A DNA stretch of 64,000 bases from Minwuia sp. Lineage in GTDB: Bacteria; Pseudomonadota; Alphaproteobacteria; Minwuiales; Minwuiaceae. Each line of letters begins with the position of its first letter. Within the stretch, counting starts at the first letter, position 1. Positions 8,832-17,746 of this stretch are shown piece after piece. The notes under the pieces are model-generated. The model was given only the letters and a program-made list of their open reading frames with translations, ran no database searches and was not told the DNA's origin. The stretch lies in contig JARGPL010000001.1 in the NCBI GenBank assembly GCA_029210175.1, positions 85,372 to 149,371 on the forward strand, given 5' to 3'. A program made the position numbers and the translations under genes.

Positions 8832-10907
8832 ATGCGATTTGCTGTCGATACCGGGGGAACCTTCACCGATCTGCTGGTGGAAGATGATGATGGCACCTTG
8901 CGGATGTTCAAGGCATCCACGACCCCGGATGATCCCATTCGGGGCGTCATCGACAGCCTGCAGGTCGCTGCGGATGGCATGAACCGGCCTCTTGCCGATC
9001 TGCTGGCACAGGGAAGCCTGTTCATCCACGGCACCACACGCGCCATCAATGCGATCATCACCGGCAACACCGCGAAGACGGCATTTCTGACCACACAGGG
9101 TCATCCCGACATTCTGGTACTGCGTGAAGGGGGGCGGTCCGACGTCTTCAATTTCACGGTGCCGTATCCGGAACCCTATGTGCCCCGGTCCCTGACCTGG
9201 GAAGTGAATGAGCGGATCAATACCGACGCCGAGGTCCTGCAGCCGCTGGACGAGGCCGAGATCGTCGACATCATCGAACAGATGAAGGCGCAGGATGTGG
9301 AGGCAGTCGCCGTCTGCCTGCTCTGGTCCATCGTCAACGGGACGCATGAAAAGCGGATCGGCGAACTGCTGAAAGAGCACATGCCCGGCGTGCCCTATAC
9401 GCTTTCGCATCGCCTGAACCCGTCGCTGCGCGAGTATCGCCGTGCATCGTCCACTGCCATCGATGCGTCGCTGAAGCCGCTGATGGGCGCCTACATGCGC
9501 AACCTGTCGCAACGGCTGAAGGAATCGGGCTTTGGTGGCCGTGTCCTGATCGTCACCTCCGGTGCCGGGGTCATCGATGCAGCCGACGCAGCTGAAACAC
9601 CCGTGCATCTGATCAATTCTGGCCCGTCCATGGCCCCTGTTGCGGGGCGCCATTTCACGGACGTCGATGCCAAGGCTGAAACAGCCATCGTCGCCGATAC
9701 CGGCGGCACGACCTACGATCTCAGCCTGGTGCGCAAGGGACGCATTCCCTGGACCCGCGAAACCTGGATCGGTGGTGAGTATCGCGGCCACATGACCGGG
9801 TTCCCCTCGGTCGATGTGCGCTCCATCGGGGCCGGTGGTGGATCGATCGCGTGGGTCGATGACGGCGGCTTGCTGCATGTGGGGCCGCAGTCGGCGTCTG
9901 CAGTGCCCGGCCCAGCGGCCTATGGCCATGGCGGCACGGAACCGACCCTGACGGACGCCTGCGTGGCGCTGGGCTATGTCGATCCGGATTTCTTTCTCGG
10001 CGGCACCATGAAGCTGGATGCTGCGGCGGCACGCAAGGCCATCGAAACGCGCCTCTGTGACCGGCTGAACCTGTCGGTGGAGGACGCGGCGCTGGCGATT
10101 GTCCGCATCGCGACAGAAAACATGGTGCAGGCCATCATGGACATCACCATCAACCAGGGCATCGACCCTGCCAAGGCAGTGCTGATCGGTGGCGGCGGTG
10201 CGGCCGGGCTCAATTCGGAGCGCATCGGCGCCCGTCTCGGTTGTCCGATGGTGCTGATCCCGGACGTGGGTGCTGCCCTGTCCGCAGGTGGCGCACTCAT
10301 GTCCGACCTGATGTCGGATTCCCGTGCCACCCTGTTCACCACGTCAGCGGACTTCGACCGCGATGGTGTCAATGCCGTGCTCGCTGACCTGAAGGCCAAG
10401 TGCGAGGCCTTTGCCTCTGGCCCGGGTGCCGGTGCCGTGAAGACGGAGATCACCTTCATGGCTGAAGCCCGCTACCCGCATCAGGTCTGGGAGATCGAGG
10501 TGCCTCTCCGCGCCGACACCTTCGCCGGTGACGCGGACGTGCGCCAGCTGGTGTCCGATTTCCATGACGCGCATGAGGAGATCTTCGCGATCAAGGACGC
10601 GGAATCGGAGATCGAGGTCATTGGCTGGTCCGCACGGGTCAGCTGTCAATTGCGCGAAGGCACCATCGCCAGTCTGGCCGATGCAGCCAGCGGCACGGGC
10701 GAACAACCGTCGCGACAGGCCTGGTTCGGGGGCACAGGCTGGGCCGAGACGGCCATCCGCAGCTTCGACAGCCTCAGCGTTGATGAGGCTGTGGCCGGGC
10801 CGGTCATCGTCGAAAGCTCCTTCACCACCGTGGTCGTCGGACCCGGTGCGCGCGTCACCCGGCGCCCGTCCGGCAGCCTGGCCATCGTGCCGGGTGGTCA
10901 GGACTGA
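8832..10907 (+). CDS. Hydantoinase A/oxoprolinase family protein (orphan)
   Basis: A 691-residue member of the HyuA family, ASKHA-fold ATP-dependent enzymes that open hydantoin or oxoproline rings or act as subunits of acetone or acetophenone carboxylases. The start is preceded by GGGAGAGG. The phosphate-binding N-terminus reads MRFAVDTGGTFTDLLVEDDD; later motifs are FIHGTTRAINAI, IVADTGGTTYDLSLVRKG, and SIGAGGGSIAWVDDGG. The C-terminal domain runs from about residue 500. HyuA normally works with a HyuB subunit encoded next to it; here the next gene is glutathione synthetase on the opposite strand and no hyuB is present in the window. The reaction is therefore uncertain. Confidence 0.85.
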   Translation: MRFAVDTGGTFTDLLVEDDDGTLRMFKASTTPDDPIRGVIDSLQVAADGMNRPLADLLAQGSLFIHGTTRAINAIITGNTAKTAFLTTQGHPDILVLREGGRSDVFNFTVPYPEPYVPRSLTWEVNERINTDAEVLQPLDEAEIVDIIEQMKAQDVEAVAVCLLWSIVNGTHEKRIGELLKEHMPGVPYTLSHRLNPSLREYRRASSTAIDASLKPLMGAYMRNLSQRLKESGFGGRVLIVTSGAGVIDAADAAETPVHLINSGPSMAPVAGRHFTDVDAKAETAIVADTGGTTYDLSLVRKGRIPWTRETWIGGEYRGHMTGFPSVDVRSIGAGGGSIAWVDDGGLLHVGPQSASAVPGPAAYGHGGTEPTLTDACVALGYVDPDFFLGGTMKLDAAAARKAIETRLCDRLNLSVEDAALAIVRIATENMVQAIMDITINQGIDPAKAVLIGGGGAAGLNSERIGARLGCPMVLIPDVGAALSAGGALMSDLMSDSRATLFTTSADFDRDGVNAVLADLKAKCEAFASGPGAGAVKTEITFMAEARYPHQVWEIEVPLRADTFAGDADVRQLVSDFHDAHEEIFAIKDAESEIEVIGWSARVSCQLREGTIASLADAASGTGEQPSRQAWFGGTGWAETAIRSFDSLSVDEAVAGPVIVESSFTTVVVGPGARVTRRPSGSLAIVPGGQD

Positions 10908-10916
10908 CGGCGCACC

Positions 10917-10950
10917 GGGCTGGTGATGCAACCAGACAGCGGAGCGATCT
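10917..10950. repeat. Half copy of dispersed palindromic repeat
   Basis: This short gap between the hydantoinase A stop and the gshB stop matches the right outer arm of the full repeat at 32285-32355. The first 14 bases (GGGCTGGTGATGCA) are identical and 13 of the next 20 agree. Only one arm is present, so it looks like a decayed or half element. Confidence 0.55.
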
Positions 10951-11889
10951 CTAGCGCTTCGCCTCGATGGCGTCCCAGATCAGGCCGGACAGGTTGGAAC
11001 CGTCGAAGCGGTCAATCTCCTGAATGCCGGTGGGGCTGGTGACGTTGATCTCCGTCATCCAGTCGCCGATCACGTCGATGCCGACGAAGATCATGCCCCG
11101 TGCCTTCAGCTCCGGGCCGATGCGGTCACAGATTTCCCGCTCCCGCGCGGTCAGCGATGACCGGACGGCCTGACCGCCGACATGCATGTTCGACCGGCTT
11201 TCGCCCTCCGCCGGCACCCGGTTGATCGCGCCGACGGGTTCGCCGCCGACCAGGATGATGCGCTTGTCGCCGGTGCGGACTTCCGGCAGGAACTTCTGCG
11301 CGATGATCGGTTCGCGGTACATCACGGCATAGGTTTCCAGCAGCGAACTCAGATTGTCGTCGCCGGGACGCAGGTGAAACACCCCCGCGCCGCCATTGCC
11401 GTAGAGCGGCTTGATGATGATGTCCTGATGCTGGGCCTGAAAGGCGCGGATCATGTCACCGTTGCTGGTGATCAGGGTCGGCGGCATCAGGTCGGTGAAG
11501 TTGGTGACGAACAGCTTCTCCGGCGCGTTGCGGACCTCCATCGGGTCGTTGACGACCAGTGTCTTCGGATGGATGCGTTCCAGCAGATAGGTGGTGGTCA
11601 GATACCCCATGTCATAGGGGGGGTCCTGTCGCAACAGCACGACATCGACATCTGCCAGATCGACGACGCGGTCCTCGCCATCGCTGAAGTGGTTGCCGAC
11701 CTCTCGCCGCACGATGACATCACGCAGGCGGGCCATGACGGTGCCGTTCTGCCAGGCCAGTTCATCGGGGCGGTACCATGACAGACTGTGGCCGCGTGCC
11801 TGCGCTTCCAGCATCAGGGCGAAGGTGGAATCCCCATTGATGTCGATCCCGGCAATCGGGTCCATCTGGACGGCGACCTTGAGTGTCAT
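10951..11889 (-). CDS. gshB: Glutathione synthetase
   Basis: A 312-residue ATP-grasp ligase that joins glycine to gamma-glutamylcysteine in the last step of glutathione synthesis. The start [20 protein letters not shown] is the usual GshB N-terminus; an ATG four codons upstream is possible, but GGGGAAAG is well spaced for the one chosen. Key segments: [35 protein letters not shown], the ATP-grasp Lys/Gly loop [14 protein letters not shown], and [22 protein letters not shown], the magnesium-binding end of the active site. Length fits the bacterial enzyme (about 315 aa). It converges with the hydantoinase A gene, and the FadJ-like gene upstream ends at its own terminator. Confidence 0.95.
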   Translation of the reverse strand: MTLKVAVQMDPIAGIDINGDSTFALMLEAQARGHSLSWYRPDELAWQNGTVMARLRDVIVRREVGNHFSDGEDRVVDLADVDVVLLRQDPPYDMGYLTTTYLLERIHPKTLVVNDPMEVRNAPEKLFVTNFTDLMPPTLITSNGDMIRAFQAQHQDIIIKPLYGNGGAGVFHLRPGDDNLSSLLETYAVMYREPIIAQKFLPEVRTGDKRIILVGGEPVGAINRVPAEGESRSNMHVGGQAVRSSLTAREREICDRIGPELKARGMIFVGIDVIGDWMTEINVTSPTGIQEIDRFDGSNLSGLIWDAIEAKR

Positions 11890-11958
11890 GTCTTTCCCCA
11901 TCTGTTTCTGGCCCGGCGGCTGCGATCACGCGATGATAGGGCGGTTCGGACCCTGGGC

Positions 11959-12005
11959 AAAAAACAAATCAGGCCGACGCGCAACATGGCTGCGCCCCGG
12001 CCTGA
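11959..12005 (-). terminator. Rho-independent terminator of the FadJ-like gene
   Basis: On the minus strand the arms TCAGGCCG (12005-11998) and CGGCCTGA (11976-11969) form an outer 8-bp stem. A further 5-bp GCGCA/TGCGC stem lies inside. The hairpin is followed by a T-rich run that is AAAAAACAAA on the plus strand at 11959-11968. It lies directly downstream of the FadJ-like gene and upstream of gshB. Confidence 0.8.
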
Positions 12006-12027
12006 CCGTTGGTTCGGTTGCGCTGGA

Positions 12028-14127
12028 TCAGCGCTGGAAGTCGGCAAAGCTCTTGCCTTCCGCCACCAGCTTCTCGATCAGCGGTGCGGGCTTCCAGTCG
12101 TCCTCACCGGACTGCTCGTAGTAATGCTTGATCCGCGCCAGCACCTTGTCGAGACCGACGTGATCAGCGTAGTGCATCGGGCCGCCGCGATGTTTCGGGA
12201 AGCCGTATCCGTAGAGGTAGGTGATGTCGATATCGACGGAGCGGATGGCGATGCCTTCCTCCAGAATCTTCGCGCCTTCATTGACCAGCGCGTAGATGCA
12301 GCGCTCCAGGATCTCGTCATCGGACACCTTCCGGCGCTTGATCCCGGCTTCTGCCGAATTCTTCTCGATCAGCTCCTTCACCACGGGGTCGGGCTGCGGC
12401 ACACGGCTGCCTTCTTCGTAGCGATACCAGCCTGCGCTGGTCTTCTGCCCGTGACGACCGAGTTCCACCACCTTGTCGGCGAGGGAGGAATAGCGACGAC
12501 CCTGCGGCCAGGTCTTCAGCTGATGCTGCCGCACACGGTAGCCCACATCCAGACCGGCCAGATCACCCATGGCGAACGGCCCCATGGCGAGACCGAAGTC
12601 ATAGAGCACGCGATCCACATCTTCCGGCTGCGCGCCTTCTTCCACCAGGAAACTGGCCTGGCGGCCATAGGGATGCAGCATGCGGTTGCCGATGAAGCCA
12701 TGGCAGTTGCCGGCCAGCACGGCGATCTTGCCGATACGCTTGCCCAGGTCCATGACGGTCTGGATCGTGTTGGCGCTGGAATCCTTGCCGCGCACGTTCT
12801 CCAGCAGGCGCATGACATTGGCCGGGCTGAAGAAATGCGTACCGATGACATCTTCCGGACGCTTCGTGGCCGACGCGATCTCGTCAATGTCCAGGGTGGA
12901 GGTGTTGGAGGCCAGGATGGCGCCGGGCTTCATCACCTGATCGAGCTTGCCGAAGACCTGCTTCTTGATCTCCATGTCCTCGAACACCGCTTCGATCACA
13001 ATGTCTGCCTGGCCGATGTCGTCATACGACGTGGTTGGCGTCAGCATGGCCATCCGCTTCTCGACTTCCTCCATCGTGAAGCGGCCGCGCTTGGCACTGT
13101 TCTCGTAGTTGCCGCGGATGATGCCTATACCACGGTCCAGCGCCGCCTGCTCCAGTTCCAGAATGGTCACCGGAATGCCGGCGTTCAGGAAATTCATGGC
13201 GATGCCACCACCCATGGTGCCACAGCCGAGGATGGCGCAGGTCTTGATGTCGCGCGTCGGCGTCCCCTTGGGAATGTCGGGAATCTTGCCGACTTCGCGC
13301 TCGCCGAAGAAGGCGTGGATCTGCGCCGCCCGCTGCGGGCTCTGCATCAGTTCGGCAAACAGTTCACCTTCGCGTTTCAGCCCGGCCTCGAAGCTGTCGG
13401 ACGTCACCGCGGCCTCAACGGCGGCGATGCAGTTCTGCGGCGCCAGCACGCCACGGGCCTTCTTCGCCAGCGTTGCGCGGAACGTGTCGAAGATAGCGGC
13501 ATCGGCCTCGTCCAGCTTGCCACGGCTGCGCGAAATCACCTTCAGCGGGGCGCCATCGGCCACCAGCTTCTCGGCGAAGGCACAGGCACCGGGGATCAGG
13601 TCATCGACGATCGCGTCGACGATCCCGGCTTTCTCGGCCATCGCGGCGGGCACCATGTCACCGGACGTGATCATCTTCAGGGCGGTTTCGACCCCGGCCA
13701 CACGCGGCAGGCGCTGGGTGCCACCGGCACCAGGCAGCAGGCCCAGCTTCACTTCCGGCAGACCAACGAAGCCCTTCGGCACGGCAACGCGGTAATGCGC
13801 GGCGAAGGCGGTTTCCAGTCCACCACCCAGGGCAGTGCCATGGATCGCGGCCACGACCGGCTTGGTGGCGTTCTCGTAGTCGGCGATGACCTCGTTCAGG
13901 CCGGGACCGGACATCGGCTTGCCGAATTCGCGAATGTCGGCACCGGCGATGAAGGTTCGCCCGTCACCGGCCAGCACGACGGCGGAAATGCTGTCATCGG
14001 CCAGCGCCTCGGCCAGCCGGTCACGCAGGCCCTGCCGCACAGCCTGGCTGAGCGCATTGACCGGTGGGTTCTGTACCAGGATGACGCCTACCGCGCCGTG
14101 TTTTTCCAGCACCACAGGTGATGACAT
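12028..14127 (-). CDS. Bifunctional enoyl-CoA hydratase/3-hydroxyacyl-CoA dehydrogenase (FadJ-like)
   Basis: A 699-residue beta-oxidation enzyme that hydrates enoyl-CoA and oxidises the resulting 3-hydroxyacyl-CoA with NAD. The start ATG at 14127 has GGGGAGGA eight bases upstream; the frame opens earlier but without such a site. The crotonase domain (about residues 1-190) has both catalytic glutamates, in GTALGGGLETAFA and GLPEVKLGLLPGAGGTQ. The Rossmann domain starts near residue 300 with AILGCGTMGGGIAMNF, and HFFSPANVMRLLENV is the dehydrogenase signature. The two C-terminal dehydrogenase domains follow to residue 699. It lies downstream of no thiolase; a partner thiolase must be elsewhere. 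A terminator follows the gene. Confidence 0.93.
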   Translation of the reverse strand: MSSPVVLEKHGAVGVILVQNPPVNALSQAVRQGLRDRLAEALADDSISAVVLAGDGRTFIAGADIREFGKPMSGPGLNEVIADYENATKPVVAAIHGTALGGGLETAFAAHYRVAVPKGFVGLPEVKLGLLPGAGGTQRLPRVAGVETALKMITSGDMVPAAMAEKAGIVDAIVDDLIPGACAFAEKLVADGAPLKVISRSRGKLDEADAAIFDTFRATLAKKARGVLAPQNCIAAVEAAVTSDSFEAGLKREGELFAELMQSPQRAAQIHAFFGEREVGKIPDIPKGTPTRDIKTCAILGCGTMGGGIAMNFLNAGIPVTILELEQAALDRGIGIIRGNYENSAKRGRFTMEEVEKRMAMLTPTTSYDDIGQADIVIEAVFEDMEIKKQVFGKLDQVMKPGAILASNTSTLDIDEIASATKRPEDVIGTHFFSPANVMRLLENVRGKDSSANTIQTVMDLGKRIGKIAVLAGNCHGFIGNRMLHPYGRQASFLVEEGAQPEDVDRVLYDFGLAMGPFAMGDLAGLDVGYRVRQHQLKTWPQGRRYSSLADKVVELGRHGQKTSAGWYRYEEGSRVPQPDPVVKELIEKNSAEAGIKRRKVSDDEILERCIYALVNEGAKILEEGIAIRSVDIDITYLYGYGFPKHRGGPMHYADHVGLDKVLARIKHYYEQSGEDDWKPAPLIEKLVAEGKSFADFQR

Positions 14128-14219
14128 GTTCGTTTCCTCCCCAATCGGAAAAATCATTGCCTGATGAGTTAGCCCAGCCGGGCCGGGTGGTCAAAGCCTG
14201 ATAGCGCCCGAACGCCACA

Positions 14220-15368
14220 TCAGAATCGCAGATGCTGGCCGTCGAATCTGTGGTTGAGTATCAGTGCGGTGATCGTCGCGCCGACCGAAAGGGCGGCCAT
14301 GGCGAAGTACGCATCGCCGCCGAAGTCGCCATAGAGCCAGCCGGCGAGCAGGGCACCAAGGCCCATGAAGATGCCCATGCCAAAGGCGGCGAACAGCCCC
14401 TGTGCGCTGGCGGAAAGCTCTGGCGGGGCCGCGCGCTGGATGAAGTGCATGGCACCCAGGTGGGTGGCACCGAAGGTCAGGCCATGCAGCACCTGCAGGA
14501 CCGCGAGGGCCAGGAACCCGTCCACGAACCCCAGCGCGGTCCAGCGCAGGATCCCGGCTGCACAGCCGGCGATGATCAGCAGCATGGGACCGAACCGGGC
14601 GATGATCTGGCGGGCATAGGCGAACAGGATGATTTCCGCGATCACGCCCTCTGCCCAAAGCAGGCCGATCTGCACGTCGGACAGGCCATTCGCCTGCCAG
14701 TCCAGAGTGCCGAAACCGTAGAGGATGGCGTGTGCCGCCGCATTCAGGCCGACAGCCAGCAGGAAAAGGCGATAGATCGGATGCGCCAGCAGCCGCCGTG
14801 TCCCGCCGCGCAGGGTCGTGGGTTGCGGAAAGCGGATATCGGGCACGAACAATGCCACAAGCGTGGTCAGGGCCAGGCCGCCGACAACCAGCCAGTGAAC
14901 GACGTCCGGTTCACCGCCTTCCAGCAACCAGCCAGCGCCATAGACGGCGGCAATGAAGCTGACCGACCCCCAGAGGCGCATGCGGCCATAGTCCAGGTCC
15001 TTCTGCGCCGCGGCGGTCATGGTCAGATTGTCACCCAGCGGCAGCACCGGGGCATAGATCGCCTGCGCCAGGATGGTGAAGCCGAGGAACATCCAGAACC
15101 CGTCGGCGAAATGAAACAGCCCATAGGCAACAGTTGTTCCGGCCAGCAACAGCACCAGCGGTCGCCGCCGCTGACCCATCTGATCGGCCCAGCGGGTACC
15201 GATCGGACTGGTCAGCGGCTTGATCCAGAACCCGGCGGCCAGAACGATACCGATCTCGTCCGCTGAAAGGCCGCGCGCGCTGAGCCACGCGGGCCACCAG
15301 GGCATCAGCACCCCGGCCACCGCGAATATGGCGGCATAGAAGAGCGAAAGACGGACAGCCCAGTTCAC
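14220..15368 (-). CDS. MFS transporter, HcaT/LacY-like
   Basis: A 382-residue integral membrane protein with about twelve hydrophobic helices, matching the MFS_1-like family that includes the phenylpropionate permease HcaT. I chose GTG at 15368, giving MNWAVRLSLFYAAIFAVAGV, because AGAGGGG lies upstream and the first helix starts at once; the longer open frame adds a basic, unrelated stretch. Helix 2-3 loop RWADQMGQRRRP is the MFS motif A region. The FWIKPLTSPIGTRWAD and YGRMRLWGSVSFIAAVYG segments are typical of this family. The likely substrate is an organic acid or sugar in symport with protons, not resolvable from sequence. The zinc peptidase gene lies 52 bp upstream on the same strand. 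Confidence 0.85.
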   Translation of the reverse strand: MNWAVRLSLFYAAIFAVAGVLMPWWPAWLSARGLSADEIGIVLAAGFWIKPLTSPIGTRWADQMGQRRRPLVLLLAGTTVAYGLFHFADGFWMFLGFTILAQAIYAPVLPLGDNLTMTAAAQKDLDYGRMRLWGSVSFIAAVYGAGWLLEGGEPDVVHWLVVGGLALTTLVALFVPDIRFPQPTTLRGGTRRLLAHPIYRLFLLAVGLNAAAHAILYGFGTLDWQANGLSDVQIGLLWAEGVIAEIILFAYARQIIARFGPMLLIIAGCAAGILRWTALGFVDGFLALAVLQVLHGLTFGATHLGAMHFIQRAAPPELSASAQGLFAAFGMGIFMGLGALLAGWLYGDFGGDAYFAMAALSVGATITALILNHRFDGQHLRF

Positions 15369-15420
15369 GGCGTTCGACCCCTCTGCCGGACCTGTTCCCG
15401 TGATCCTGTGTTCCGCCGTG

Positions 15421-16497
15421 TCAGAGCGGCTGACCCCGCACGACGCGGTGCACGAACCGCAATTTCTCGATGACCGGCGCGGCGAGCGCGAACGGGTAGG
15501 CGTCTTCCTGCCCCATGGACCGGTTGAGGCTGTTGAGGGCAACCGTCAGCGGCATCCATTGCGACATCAGACGGTCGAAATCATCTTCCTGATAGGGCGC
15601 GCGCGCCAGTTCCGATTCCAGCAGTTCGGAATCCACCTTGCGGGGGCTGGTCCGGACGCCGAAGTTCCAGGCGGTGTCCAGCGTGTCCATCATCAGCAGG
15701 TAATGGCTCCAGCTCTCGGCCCAGTCCTCCCACGGGTGGCTGGCAGCGTAGGAACTGATGTGGTGATCGCGCCAGTCGGGGCGCGGGCCATTGGTGTAGT
15801 GGGCTTCCAGCGCCTCACCGTAATCCTGCCGCTCATCCCCGAACAGCTGCCGGCAACTGTCCAGCCAGGCGGTTGGCGCGATCAGCCGGTCCCAGTAGAA
15901 ATGACCGGATTCGTGGCGAAAGTGACCCAGGATGGTGCGATAGGGTTCGTCCATCTGTTCACGCATGCGGATGCGCGCGGCCGGATCAGCCTCGGCAATG
16001 TTGATGGTGATCAGCCCCGCGTCATGCCCGGTCAGCACCCGTCCGCGTTCACTGAAGCTCGGGTCCGGGTCGGCCAGGAAATCGAAGGCCAGGCCATCTT
16101 CACGTTCCGCCTTCGAACTGACGTCGAGGCGCAATCGCAGGCAGGAATGGACAAGCCTGCGCTTCTCCGCCTCCAGCCGGTGCCAGAGCGCCCGATGCCC
16201 CGGCACATCAAGGTCGGGGATGGTGTGGTTCAGGCGGCACGAGAGGCAGTATCCGTCGTGGTCGATGTCGCCGTCCTGGATCATCCAGTTGCAGCCATTG
16301 TCCTGCGCATGATGGCTGCACTTCAAATATCGCGTGCTGATGCCGTCCTTGCTGACCAGCGTCGCGCTGCCATCGGCGTCGAGCGCCACCATCATCGACG
16401 TATCAGGCACGAACCCCTGCGCCGCGCCGCAGGACATGCAGGCCGTGTTCTCGAAATAGATCGGATTGGTGCAACTGCCACAGGTGAAGATCTTCAC
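15421..16497 (-). CDS. Putative zinc-binding metallopeptidase (zinc-ribbon plus HExxH)
   Basis: A 358-residue protein of the family annotated as putative zinc-binding metallo-peptidase. The N-terminal zinc ribbon carries CGSCTNPIYFENTACMSCGA, and further Cys/His residues lie at KCSHHAQDNGCNWM and GYCLSCRLNHTIPDLDVPGH. The peptidase motif is HFRHESGHFYWDRL (HExxH in HESGH). Later segments DYGEALEAHYTNGPRPDW and SYAASHPWEDWAESWSHYL are strongly conserved in the family and supply the likely third ligand. No signal peptide is seen, so it should be cytoplasmic. The physiological substrate is unknown. It is followed at 52 bp by the MFS permease gene on the same strand. Confidence 0.85.
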   Translation of the reverse strand: MKIFTCGSCTNPIYFENTACMSCGAAQGFVPDTSMMVALDADGSATLVSKDGISTRYLKCSHHAQDNGCNWMIQDGDIDHDGYCLSCRLNHTIPDLDVPGHRALWHRLEAEKRRLVHSCLRLRLDVSSKAEREDGLAFDFLADPDPSFSERGRVLTGHDAGLITINIAEADPAARIRMREQMDEPYRTILGHFRHESGHFYWDRLIAPTAWLDSCRQLFGDERQDYGEALEAHYTNGPRPDWRDHHISSYAASHPWEDWAESWSHYLLMMDTLDTAWNFGVRTSPRKVDSELLESELARAPYQEDDFDRLMSQWMPLTVALNSLNRSMGQEDAYPFALAAPVIEKLRFVHRVVRGQPL

Positions 16498-16591
16498 GCG
16501 CTTGTTCCGTTCTGAAAGGGATGTGTGTCACGCCGTCCCCGGCCCGAATGATGCCCGCCGGGCGGTCTCGGACCGGGACGGTGTGATCCTG

Positions 16592-17743
16592 TCAGTTTCG
16601 GCCCATCATGTCGCGCGCAATGATCTGCTTCATGATCTCCGCACTGCCACCCGCGATGCGGGACATGCGGCTGTCGGCCCAGGCGCGGGCGATCGGGTAT
16701 TCCCACATGTACCCGGCCCCGCCATGCAGTTGCAGGCATTCATCCAGCACGCGGCACTGCATGTCGGTGGCGTTCATCTTGGCCATCGCGGCGTCGATCT
16801 CGCTCAACTCGCCCTTCAGGTGCTGTTCCAGGCACCTGTCGACGAAGACCCGCAGCATGGACGCGTGCGACTGCAGTTCCGCCAGCTTGAACTGGGTGTT
16901 CTGGAACTGGGAGATGGTGCGTCCGAAAGCCTGGCGATCCTTGGTGTACGTGACGGTCCAGTCGATTGCCGTCTGTACGGTTTCGGCGCCCTTCACGGCC
17001 TGGATCAGGCGCTCCTGCGGCAACTGGCTGACCAGCTGGATGAAGCCCTTGCCTTCATCGGGACCGATCAGGTTGCTGACGGGCACCCGCACATCGCTGA
17101 AGAACAGCTCCGACGTGTCCTGCGCATGCATGCCGATCTTTTCCAGATTGCGCCCGCGTTCGAACCCTGCCCGGTCGCCCTCCACCAGGATCAGGCTGAT
17201 CCCGCGCCAGCCCTCGTTCGGGTCCGTCTTGCAGGCGACAATGACCAGGTCGGCCATCTGACCGTTGGAGATGTAGATCTTCGAGCCATTGATGACGTAC
17301 TCGTCGCCTTCGCGCTTGGCATTGGTGCGGATTCCCTGCAGGTCGGACCCGGCACCGGGTTCGGTCATGGCGATGGCGCCGATGACCTCGCCTGTGGTCA
17401 TGCGGGGCAGCCACTTCTTCTGCTGCTCGGGGGAGCCGTAGTGGCGCAGGTAAGGGGCGATGATGTCGGAATGCAGCGGGAAGTTGGGTCCCGTCGCACC
17501 GATCTTGGCCATTTCCTCCAGCACGATGGACGAATACAGGAAGTCCGCACCGACGCCGCCCATCTCCTCGGGGATGTCGCAGCACAGCAGACCAGCCTCG
17601 CCAGCCTTCAGCCAGACTTCGCGGGAGACCTGGCCGTCCTTTTCCCACTGGCGGTGATGCGGCGCCACTTCCGTTTCCATGAAACGGCGGCAGGAATCGC
17701 GAAAGATCTCGTGGTCTTCGGAATAAACGGTACGTGGAATCAT
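16592..17743 (-). CDS. Acyl-CoA dehydrogenase
   Basis: A 383-residue FAD-dependent acyl-CoA dehydrogenase. Motifs: CDIPEEMGGVGADFLYSSIV, the FAD loop AIAMTEPGAGSDLQGIRTNA, INGSKIYISNGQMADL, RQAFGRTISQFQNTQFKLAE, and the C-terminal LQLHGGAGYMWEYPIARAW and IAGGSAEIMKQIIARDMMG. Length is normal (about 380 aa). It should reduce ETF while desaturating short- or long-chain acyl-CoA. The enoyl-CoA hydratase/isomerase gene ends three bases before this start on the same strand, so the two are almost certainly cotranscribed and catalyse consecutive or linked steps. The ATG has a weak ribosome site within the end of the upstream gene, implying translational coupling. Confidence 0.92.
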   Translation of the reverse strand: MIPRTVYSEDHEIFRDSCRRFMETEVAPHHRQWEKDGQVSREVWLKAGEAGLLCCDIPEEMGGVGADFLYSSIVLEEMAKIGATGPNFPLHSDIIAPYLRHYGSPEQQKKWLPRMTTGEVIGAIAMTEPGAGSDLQGIRTNAKREGDEYVINGSKIYISNGQMADLVIVACKTDPNEGWRGISLILVEGDRAGFERGRNLEKIGMHAQDTSELFFSDVRVPVSNLIGPDEGKGFIQLVSQLPQERLIQAVKGAETVQTAIDWTVTYTKDRQAFGRTISQFQNTQFKLAELQSHASMLRVFVDRCLEQHLKGELSEIDAAMAKMNATDMQCRVLDECLQLHGGAGYMWEYPIARAWADSRMSRIAGGSAEIMKQIIARDMMGRN

Positions 17744-17746
17744 GGT

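Noticed and set aside
11788..14121. Long plus-strand open frame of about 780 codons
   Set aside because: Antisense to the FadJ-like gene, whose motifs are unmistakable. No ribosome site or conserved domain on the plus strand.
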